A DNA stretch of 5,037 nucleotides from Candidatus Poribacteria bacterium (GTDB lineage: Bacteria; Poribacteria; WGA-4E; WGA-3G), in NCBI GenBank assembly GCA_009842375.1, contig VYFM01000461.1, forward strand, positions 1-5,037, given 5' to 3'. The notes under the pieces are model-generated. The model searched no databases. It saw only the letters and a program-made list of their open reading frames with translations, and was not told where the DNA came from. Within the stretch, counting starts at the first letter, position 1, and each line of letters starts with the position of its first letter. Position numbers and translations under genes: made by a program. Of this stretch, positions 1 to 5,037 are shown piece after piece.

Positions 1-69
1 ATGTAATACAGAAAACCATGATTATGATAGAAATGAACTTATAAATTCTATTCACAAGATGTCATCCCA
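1..69. other. AT-rich tail downstream of the dapL-like gene
   Basis: I see no GC-rich hairpin with a T-run that would act as a terminator. A minus-strand ATG at 19 stays open to the edge for only six codons and lacks a ribosome binding site, so it is not called. The operon may continue to the left. Confidence 0.4.
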
Positions 70-1251
70 TTATTTCTTAGTAGTAAATGTACGAATTCGT
101 GAAATTGCCTCATCAATAACATTGTCAGGATAGGTCAAAGATATCCTGTAATATCCTTCACTCCATTGACCATACCCCAACCCCGGTGTAACAACAACCC
201 CTGCTTCTTCAAGTAATGCTGTTGCAAATGCCCGACTGGATCCATTATATTGTTCTGGTACTGGTGCCCAGATATACATCGTTGCTTTAGGTCTATCTAC
301 GTCCCACCCACTATCGGTTAAGGCATCCACTACGTTATCTCTACGTTTTTGATATATTTTGTTCAATTTGGGTGTAACGTCATCTGCAATTGATAATGCT
401 TTTGCTCCAGCGAATTGTAATGCTCGGAGTGATCCATTGTCAATATTATCCTTCACTTTTTTCACTGCTTCAACTGCAGTTTGGTTTCCAACAACAAAAC
501 CTAACCTCCAACCTGTCATATTGAATGCCTTACTCAAAGAGAAGAATTCAACTGCTACCTCATCTGCTCCATCTACTTGAAGGATACTTGGTGACTGGTA
601 CCCATCATACGTATTCTCACTATATGCATTGTCATGTGCAATGAGTATGTTATTTTCTCTACCAAATTCAATAGCTCGTTTAAAAAAATCAAGGTCTGCG
701 GTTGCTGTCGTTGGGTTGTTTGGATAATTTATCCATAGCACTTTAGCAAGACGTTTTACTTCCACAGGTATCGTATCAAAATCTATAAGGAAGTTGTTTT
801 CTCTTAATAGCGGTGCATAGTATGTTGTTGCACTTGAAAATACGTGTCCTATGTTATAGGTAGGATATCCGGGACTCGCAGCAATCCCAATATCACCAGG
901 ATTAAGAATACCCAATGCCAATTTGACAATCGCATCTTTACTACCGAGTGTTGTAACTATCTGATCATCTGACAATGAAACACCAAAACGATGTTTGTAA
1001 AATCTGGCAACTGCTTCTGGAAATTCTGAAACAGGGCTATCACAACCATACCGATGCCTATCTGGATCATCGGAATCTTTAATAGTGTTACATAATGTTT
1101 CAACGACTGGATCGGGTGTAGGATAATCTGGATCTCCGATCCCAAGACTAATGACATCAACACCACGTTCTTTGGCTGCTGTCATTTTTTGTCGTATATC
1201 CACAAAGAGATAAGGAGGAAGTTTCTGTAACCGTTCTGCAAGTGTAATCAA
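70..1251 (-). CDS. dapL: LL-diaminopimelate aminotransferase-like PLP enzyme (DapL)
   Basis: A cytoplasmic class I/II aminotransferase of 393 residues, likely converting tetrahydrodipicolinate and glutamate to LL-diaminopimelate and so bypassing the DapD/DapC/DapE steps. The opening AERLQKLPPYLFVDI (5-19) and LGIGDPDYPTPDP (36-48) are typical of prokaryotic DapL. GSKDAIVKLALGILNPGD (103-120) matches the family's GSKEGIAHLPLAF-NPGD block. PLP-site residues are N179 (NYPNNPT), D207 and Y210 (HDNAY), the Schiff-base lysine K241 in SLSKAFNMTGWRLG, and R249. R369 in YYRISL should bind the substrate carboxylate. Oddities are GCDSPV at 69-74 where bacterial DapL often has PSYEGL, and NNPTT where NNPTG is usual, so another amino-acid substrate is possible. 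dapB in the same operon favours the DapL reading. The start is a TTG 11 bases after AGGAG; an upstream ATT is better spaced. It lies 48 bases after the PhyH gene. Confidence 0.85.
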   Translation of the reverse strand: MITLAERLQKLPPYLFVDIRQKMTAAKERGVDVISLGIGDPDYPTPDPVVETLCNTIKDSDDPDRHRYGCDSPVSEFPEAVARFYKHRFGVSLSDDQIVTTLGSKDAIVKLALGILNPGDIGIAASPGYPTYNIGHVFSSATTYYAPLLRENNFLIDFDTIPVEVKRLAKVLWINYPNNPTTATADLDFFKRAIEFGRENNILIAHDNAYSENTYDGYQSPSILQVDGADEVAVEFFSLSKAFNMTGWRLGFVVGNQTAVEAVKKVKDNIDNGSLRALQFAGAKALSIADDVTPKLNKIYQKRRDNVVDALTDSGWDVDRPKATMYIWAPVPEQYNGSSRAFATALLEEAGVVVTPGLGYGQWSEGYYRISLTYPDNVIDEAISRIRTFTTKK

Positions 1252-1262
1252 AATAATGTATT

Positions 1263-1267
1263 CTCCT
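1263..1267 (-). promoter_or_regulatory. Ribosome binding site of the dapL-like gene
   Basis: AGGAG lies in the 48-base gap after the PhyH stop. It is 11 bases from the TTG at 1251, eight from an in-frame ATT at 1254 and five from another ATT at 1257. The other three genes in the window use seven or eight bases, so the exact start is uncertain. Confidence 0.7.
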
Positions 1268-1299
1268 AAATTAATGTTGTATAATGGAATAATTTTTAT

Positions 1300-2043
1300 T
1301 TATTTTAGATGTAGAATTGCTTGTTGTGCTTCATTAAGTTGGTTCATTACATTTGGGCTGAAATGAAGTCCTTGACCACCCCAATCAGGCATATAACCGA
1401 CGCTGTAGCAGTAATATAGTGTCCTACGAGGTATTCCTGAGACATTAACAACGGAACCGTGTGTAAGTGCTTCAGTGAAAATAATAGCATCTCCTGCTTT
1501 AGCTGGAATGGGTGAAAGCACTGGATTTTCATCAGGATGGCTTCCCCAAGGTTTTGGGAAATTACTTTTATGTGCCCCGGGAATGACGGCAAAACATCCA
1601 TCTTCAACATCACAATCCAACATAGGAAATACGGCTTTTGTCAAGGTAGATACCATCTCACCATTTTTACAGTGATATTGACACTTTGGTATAATTGGGG
1701 TTCCGTGCATGTGCAGTCCTGTATACCCACCACCCCAACGGTAAATTGTATATGTGTGATTGAGACGGTAGGGTCCACCGGTTACACCTGCGACCACATC
1801 CAATACCTGTGGAATGTCAACCAAGGCACTGAAGACATTGTTAGCTTCCAATATATTAGAGATATAGAGTTCCTTGTCTGTCCGCTCTGTACCAAGGCAT
1901 AATGGGGAAGGGTAATCAGCAGGATCCATCTGTTCATACTGATCAAGGACAGTATTACAAGATTGAATCAATGATTGCGGGATAACATCCTTTAGAACGA
2001 TATATCCCTGCAAATCAAATAGATATTTTTGTTCTTCAGTCAT
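1300..2043 (-). CDS. Phytanoyl-CoA dioxygenase (PhyH) family protein
   Basis: A predicted cytoplasmic non-haem iron, 2-oxoglutarate-dependent oxygenase-like protein of 247 residues; substrate unknown. The N-terminus (EEQKYLFDLQGYIVLKDVIP, 3-22) is the usual PhyH opening. The central cupin region includes YRWGGGYTGLHMHGTP (101-116), DVEDGCFAVIPGAHKSNFP (145-163), AKAGDAIIFTEALTHGS (181-197) and RRTLYYCYSVGY (206-217). H195 is the probable distal iron ligand. R206, 11 residues later, is the probable 2-oxoglutarate-binding arginine, the same spacing as H264 and R275 in human PHYH. The proximal HxD motif appears instead as H111-M-H113, with no acidic residue, so the metal site may be unusual. The ATG at 2043 has AAGGA eight bases upstream, overlapping the stop of the preceding gene. 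No signal peptide is seen. The family is large in Poribacteria-like genomes, and neighbours alone do not reveal the substrate. Membership is strong; activity is uncertain. Confidence 0.92.
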   Translation of the reverse strand: MTEEQKYLFDLQGYIVLKDVIPQSLIQSCNTVLDQYEQMDPADYPSPLCLGTERTDKELYISNILEANNVFSALVDIPQVLDVVAGVTGGPYRLNHTYTIYRWGGGYTGLHMHGTPIIPKCQYHCKNGEMVSTLTKAVFPMLDCDVEDGCFAVIPGAHKSNFPKPWGSHPDENPVLSPIPAKAGDAIIFTEALTHGSVVNVSGIPRRTLYYCYSVGYMPDWGGQGLHFSPNVMNQLNEAQQAILHLK

Positions 2044-2051
2044 ATATCATA

Positions 2052-2056
2052 TCCTT
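2052..2056 (-). promoter_or_regulatory. Ribosome binding site of the PhyH gene
   Basis: AAGGA lies eight bases before the ATG at 2043. Its first two bases are the last two of the upstream TAA stop (2055-2057), so ribosomes finishing the lipoprotein end on the next start signal. This suggests coupling. Confidence 0.75.
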
Positions 2057-4133
2057 ATTCTCTCTTAATCACCTCATATTTTAGAATTGTGCCACCTTGT
2101 CCAGAAATTAAGCCTGTATCTGGACTACTCATGTGGATTGCAGTGAGATCTGTGTTTGTGTCTGTTCTCTGAGGTCTCCAATTATTTCCGCCATCAGTAG
2201 TGTGTAAAACAAGCCCCTCTTTTCCTACAATCCATCCTTCATCTTTAGTTATAAAAAAGACATCGTAAAGAAAGTCCAATGTATTGCTCTGTTGAGGAGT
2301 CCACGTTTTTCCACCATCATTGGTATGAAAAACCATCCCGTCAATCCCAACGACCCAACCTAATTGTGAATTTACAAAATAGACTGCCTTTAACCAAACA
2401 TTTTGGCTGAATCCTGTTTGCTTAAGATGTTGGGTAAGTGTGGACAGTTTCCAATTATTACCACCATCAACAGTAAATAACAGCGTACCAAACGGACCAA
2501 CAACCCATCCTTTTTTCTTTGACGTAAAATGGATATCAAACAGGTTAACTTTTACACCGCTTCTCTGTTGATTCCATGTTTTCCCACCATCTGTTGTGTG
2601 AACAATTTCACCTGCACTGCCAACACACCAACCGGTTTCATCATCAATAAAGAAAACTGCGAGTAAATCCTGTGTTGTATTTGATTTTTGTGGTAACCAG
2701 ACTGCCCCCCCGTTTGTTGTGTGGAGAATAACACCTGCTTCAGCGACTGCCCAACCTATTTGGGATGTAACAAAATGTGTGCCACCGAAGCATTCAGCAG
2801 TCCGACTATCCTGTGGATTCCAATTCGTTCCTCCATCCAGTGTTTGCATTATCGTGCCACGGTCTCCGACAACAATCCCTTGATTATCTGATGTAATACA
2901 CACATCAAAGAGTAGATGTGTTGGACTTGATTGTGCCTCCCACGTGATTCCACCGTTACGAGTATGCAAAATGGTCCCGTTTTCTCCAACTGCCCAACCA
3001 ATTTTATTGGTTACAAAGTCAACACCTAATAAGACAGCGTCTGCACTGTTATGAAAACGGGGTCCACCGCGTTGGTGCTTCCATACACTGCTGCCATCCG
3101 GTTTCAGTCCAGTTGAGGTGTGAAGAATGACACCTAAATCTCCGACAATCCAACCGTGATGGTTATCAGCGAAATCTATATCGTAGAGTGTAAATGTATG
3201 TAAAGGTTCATTACCAAGATATTCGGGTTGTCCATATTCCTCTTTGTGTCGTTGGTTGCTTCCATCTGTAACTAATTTCCAAGTGTTTCCACCATCATTC
3301 GTAGCATATAGACTACGTTTATCTCCAACAACCCATCCAGACATTTTATCCACGAAATGGACGCTAAACAATGCAGACTTCGTTGAAAACTGTTCCTGCC
3401 AAGTTTGTCCACCATCACTCGTATTGTAAATATGTCCTGAATTTACACTGTCATCATAAGTGCTATTGGTAATTACCCATCCATTGTCATTATCAATAAA
3501 GGAGATGTCTTTTAATGATTGTTTATCAAATACACTTCCAACAACACGATTATATGACTTTCCACCATCTACAGTTAATAGCAGTGTACTCCAGTTTCCT
3601 ACAATCCAACCAATTGTGTCACTTAAATATAGACTATTCAGATCATTTATTATTCCTGTTTTAATCCGTTGCCATGTGTTCCCACCATCTGAGGTGTGAA
3701 TGACAACCCCAGCATCTCCTATACACCAACCATCTGATTCATTTCTAAAATAAACTTTATTTAATGGCTTACCATGGACACCACTACTTTGTTTGATCCA
3801 ATTTTTTCCACCATCTTTGGTGTGTAATATGATACTTTCTGCACCTTCAGTATATATTGGATTATTTTCATCGGTAGAACTATCTGTATGGCTTGGTACT
3901 AAACCAACTGAATTACCAACAGCCCAACCGTGAGTTTCTGAAATAAAGTGTACATCATTAAGTCTTGCATTCCAATCTCCCTTCAATGCAGTTTTCCATA
4001 CAGCACTTTTTTTAATTTGTGCATTGGAACAACCCAATAGAAATATTGCTGTAATTATAAAAAATATGAACTGACATAGAAGTAGTCGCTTTATATTGTT
4101 ATTTACTATTGCCAAATAAGACTTCACTAACAT
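2055..4133 (-). CDS. YCF48-like / Asp-box repeat lipoprotein, predicted beta-propeller
   Basis: Function unknown; predicted to be a lipid-anchored extracytoplasmic protein of 692 residues from the ATG at 4133. An N-terminal signal has basic K4, K15 and R16, a hydrophobic stretch at about 17-34 and a lipobox LLGC ending in C35, followed by serine, which would suggest outer-membrane sorting under the E. coli rule. The rest is about 14 repeats of the form GW-x-VG-x(3)-G-x-I-L-H-T-x-DGG-x-TW, resembling the YCF48/HCF136 photosystem II assembly factor and BNR/Asp-box propellers. Such folds bind proteins or glycans, and no catalytic site is evident. I chose 4133 over an in-frame ATG at 4154 because GAGGA lies seven bases before 4133 and nothing similar precedes 4154. 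A TTG at 4115 is a weaker alternative. The gene overlaps dapB by 35 bases and ends 11 bases before the PhyH gene, so it is probably co-translated with both. The family call is strong; the cellular role is open. Confidence 0.88.
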   Translation of the reverse strand: MLVKSYLAIVNNNIKRLLLCQFIFFIITAIFLLGCSNAQIKKSAVWKTALKGDWNARLNDVHFISETHGWAVGNSVGLVPSHTDSSTDENNPIYTEGAESIILHTKDGGKNWIKQSSGVHGKPLNKVYFRNESDGWCIGDAGVVIHTSDGGNTWQRIKTGIINDLNSLYLSDTIGWIVGNWSTLLLTVDGGKSYNRVVGSVFDKQSLKDISFIDNDNGWVITNSTYDDSVNSGHIYNTSDGGQTWQEQFSTKSALFSVHFVDKMSGWVVGDKRSLYATNDGGNTWKLVTDGSNQRHKEEYGQPEYLGNEPLHTFTLYDIDFADNHHGWIVGDLGVILHTSTGLKPDGSSVWKHQRGGPRFHNSADAVLLGVDFVTNKIGWAVGENGTILHTRNGGITWEAQSSPTHLLFDVCITSDNQGIVVGDRGTIMQTLDGGTNWNPQDSRTAECFGGTHFVTSQIGWAVAEAGVILHTTNGGAVWLPQKSNTTQDLLAVFFIDDETGWCVGSAGEIVHTTDGGKTWNQQRSGVKVNLFDIHFTSKKKGWVVGPFGTLLFTVDGGNNWKLSTLTQHLKQTGFSQNVWLKAVYFVNSQLGWVVGIDGMVFHTNDGGKTWTPQQSNTLDFLYDVFFITKDEGWIVGKEGLVLHTTDGGNNWRPQRTDTNTDLTAIHMSSPDTGLISGQGGTILKYEVIKRE
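2058..3962 (-). repeat. About 14 tandem YCF48/Asp-box protein repeats
   Basis: The conserved GW-type glycine falls at residues 69, 135, 175, 218, 266, 327, 379, 419, 460, 501, 542, 592, 633 and 674 (692-residue numbering). From repeat 7 on, spacing is 40-41 residues with one exception of 50. The first half is irregular (66, 40, 43, 48, 61, 52) because of inserted loops. Most units end in an Asp-box-like DGG-x-TW or DGG-x-NW. Repeat 8 reads GI and repeat 14 reads GL in place of GW, and repeat 6 lacks the plain DGG. The units are diverged at DNA level apart from a short recurring GATGGTGG that encodes DGG, so this is an old protein-domain repeat and not a recent DNA expansion. Confidence 0.9.
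4026..4133 (-). other. Lipoprotein (type II) signal peptide and lipobox
   Basis: These codons encode residues 1-36 of the repeat protein. They show a basic n-region (K4, K15, R16), a hydrophobic core of about 18 residues rich in Leu, Ile and Phe, and the lipobox LLGC. The lipidated cysteine would be C35, followed by S36. With no aspartate at +2, retention in the inner membrane is not expected under the E. coli sorting rule. That rule may not hold in this lineage. Confidence 0.85.
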
Positions 4134-4908
4134 CGTGTAATCCTCGTGGAGCATTCACAACCCACCTTGCCGCTCGTATAGCACCTTTGGCAAAAGCTTC
4201 AGGACTGTGGGCACGGTGTACTACACTTAGCTGCTCACCTTCTGTTGCAAACATAACTGTGTGGTCCCCTGCTATGTCACCACCACGAATTGCGTGAATC
4301 CCAATCTGTTTTTTTGGTCGGGCACCTACAATACCGTGCCGTCCATAAACACCAACTTCATCAAGATCGCGTTCCAATGCTGCAGCAACAGTTTCAGCAA
4401 GTCTAAGGGCAGTACCGCTCGGTGAATCGGCTTTATGGTTATGATGTGCCTCAATCACTTCAATATCATAGTCATCACCAAGTGATTTTGCAATTAATTC
4501 AAGAGCTTGGATCATAACATTAACACCAAGACTCATGTTAGGAGCCATAACACATTTAATCTTTTTTGCAAGATCATGGACTTCAGATAATTCTTCGCTA
4601 CTAAAACCGGTTGTTGCTAAGACCATTGCCTTATCAGCATTAACAACCTGCCGCAGATGTTGTAAAGAGGCTTCTGGTGTTGAGAATTCTATAGCTACAT
4701 CACCTTTTTCAAGAACATCGTTGAGATCACTGGTGATTGTTACACCAAGTTCTCCAATACCAGCAACAACCCCAATATCTGTTCCGATTTCTGGATGTGC
4801 CGGGTATTCAATTGCACCAACAAGTTGCATATCCTCTTGTTGAGAAATACCTTGTGCAATTAATCTACCCATACGACCGCATGCGCCATTGACTATTACA
4901 TGAATCAT
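4099..4908 (-). CDS. dapB: 4-hydroxy-tetrahydrodipicolinate reductase (DapB)
   Basis: A cytoplasmic enzyme that reduces 4-hydroxy-tetrahydrodipicolinate to tetrahydrodipicolinate with NAD(P)H, in the diaminopimelate/lysine pathway. The 269 residues match the usual family length (about 270). The N-terminal Rossmann fold carries NGACGRMGR at 7-15, a glycine-rich nucleotide loop, and an acidic residue, E34, at the cofactor-ribose position. FSTPEA (75-80), ATTGF (98-102; usually GTTGF) and APNMSLGVN (122-130) follow. The signature EAHHNHKADSPSGTAL at 153-168 supplies the catalytic pair H155 and K159 and the substrate-binding G165-T166. RGGDIAGDHTVMF (208-220) is also typical. The ATG at 4908 is supported by AAGGA seven bases upstream and by the motif beginning at residue 7. 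It is the first gene of the apparent operon. Its 3' end overlaps the next gene and carries that gene's ribosome binding site. No key residue is missing. Confidence 0.97.
   Translation of the reverse strand: MIHVIVNGACGRMGRLIAQGISQQEDMQLVGAIEYPAHPEIGTDIGVVAGIGELGVTITSDLNDVLEKGDVAIEFSTPEASLQHLRQVVNADKAMVLATTGFSSEELSEVHDLAKKIKCVMAPNMSLGVNVMIQALELIAKSLGDDYDIEVIEAHHNHKADSPSGTALRLAETVAAALERDLDEVGVYGRHGIVGARPKKQIGIHAIRGGDIAGDHTVMFATEGEQLSVVHRAHSPEAFAKGAIRAARWVVNAPRGLHDVSEVLFGNSK
4141..4145 (-). promoter_or_regulatory. Ribosome binding site of the repeat lipoprotein, inside dapB
   Basis: GAGGA on the minus strand lies seven bases before the ATG at 4133 and within the last codons of dapB. It decides the start: the in-frame ATG at 4154 lies upstream of this site and has no comparable sequence before it. 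Translation of the two genes is probably coupled. Confidence 0.75.
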
Positions 4909-4915
4909 TTATCTG

Positions 4916-4920
4916 TCCTT
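4916..4920 (-). promoter_or_regulatory. Ribosome binding site of dapB
   Basis: AAGGA on the minus strand lies seven bases before the ATG at 4908. It is the only purine-rich match nearby and fixes the dapB start. Confidence 0.8.
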
Positions 4921-4949
4921 AATGTGTTTTCAGGTTTATTCTGATTGCT

Positions 4950-4978
4950 TTGTCTATTTTTGCAGAAATGTCTATACT
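4950..4978 (+). promoter_or_regulatory. Candidate rightward promoter, divergent from dapB
   Basis: TTGTCT (4950-4955) and TATACT (4973-4978) are spaced by 17 bases, matching four and five of six sigma-70 consensus positions. It would read off the right edge, away from dapB. No open reading frame starts convincingly in the remaining bases, so the target gene, if any, lies beyond the window. Confidence 0.25.
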
Positions 4979-4999
4979 AATTTAACGTGAGTTTGATAA
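4971..4999 (-). promoter_or_regulatory. Weak candidate sigma-70-like promoter for the dapB operon
   Basis: On the minus strand, TTATCA (4994-4999) and TATAGA (4971-4976) are separated by 17 bases, each matching four of six consensus positions. Transcription would start near 4964 and give a leader of roughly 55 bases before dapB. In AT-rich DNA such matches are common, so this is only a candidate. The visible leader is too short and lacks the structure for a lysine riboswitch. Confidence 0.25.
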
Positions 5000-5037
5000 T
5001 TAAAACTGGTAGATAGAGAACGCCTTTGTTATTATGA

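Noticed and set aside
1252..1299. Terminator or separate promoter between the PhyH and dapL-like genes.
   Set aside because: The 48 bases are AT-rich with no GC-rich hairpin and no convincing -35/-10 pair; only the ribosome binding site is supported.
1537..1902. Plus-strand open frame of 121 codons opposite the PhyH gene.
   Set aside because: It lies antisense to a gene with clear family motifs, has no ribosome binding site or recognisable domain, and looks like a chance opening.
2160..3830. Recurring CCACCATC on the plus strand, resembling a short interspersed DNA repeat or binding-site array.
   Set aside because: It is the complement of GATGGTGG, which encodes Asp-Gly-Gly in each protein repeat; spacing follows the domain period and flanks are diverged.
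2055..4133. Evidence for photosynthesis (a photosystem II assembly factor).
   Set aside because: YCF48-like repeats are widespread in non-photosynthetic bacteria; this protein is about twice the length of Ycf48 and no photosynthesis gene is nearby.
4535..4843. Plus-strand open frame of 102 codons opposite dapB.
   Set aside because: Its Ser/Thr/Ala/Pro-rich translation is what the complement of a coding frame gives, and dapB is unmistakable on the other strand.
4909..5037. Lysine riboswitch upstream of dapB.
   Set aside because: An L-box needs roughly 170 or more structured bases; only 129 AT-rich bases are visible and I find no matching stems or anti-terminator.

Overview
The window holds four complete genes, all on the minus strand, read from the right edge to the left: dapB, then a large repeat lipoprotein, then a phytanoyl-CoA dioxygenase (PhyH) family protein, then a class I/II aminotransferase that looks like dapL. 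Gene spacing is tight: a 35-base overlap, an 11-base gap and a 48-base gap. Each gene has a purine-rich ribosome binding site, so they very probably form one transcription unit. No terminator is visible within it or after dapL, so the operon may continue past the left edge.

The DNA is AT-rich, uses standard stops and has Shine-Dalgarno-type start sites, so it is bacterial. A DapL-type lysine pathway, a Gram-negative-style lipoprotein signal, a long YCF48-like repeat protein and a stand-alone PhyH oxygenase fit an uncultured, probably marine lineage. I lean towards Candidatus Poribacteria or relatives, where PhyH and YCF48-like genes are common. This is inference from gene content, not from a marker gene. 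The YCF48-like protein does not by itself imply photosynthesis.

Layout: 4909-5037 is the dapB leader, with weak overlapping promoter candidates on both strands. 4099-4908 is dapB, dihydrodipicolinate reductase. 2055-4133 is a lipoprotein with about 14 YCF48/Asp-box-like repeats. 1300-2043 is the PhyH-family protein, whose metal-binding HxD motif reads HxH. 70-1251 is the dapL-like aminotransferase with an apparent TTG start. 1-69 is an AT-rich tail with no supported gene.

dapB and dapL would act in consecutive steps of diaminopimelate and lysine synthesis: DapB makes tetrahydrodipicolinate and DapL aminates it to LL-diaminopimelate. The two genes between them are not known parts of that pathway. 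Their position is the main puzzle here: either chance insertion into a lysine operon or a functional link not described to my knowledge. I found no mobile element, CRISPR array, RNA gene or clear defence system.
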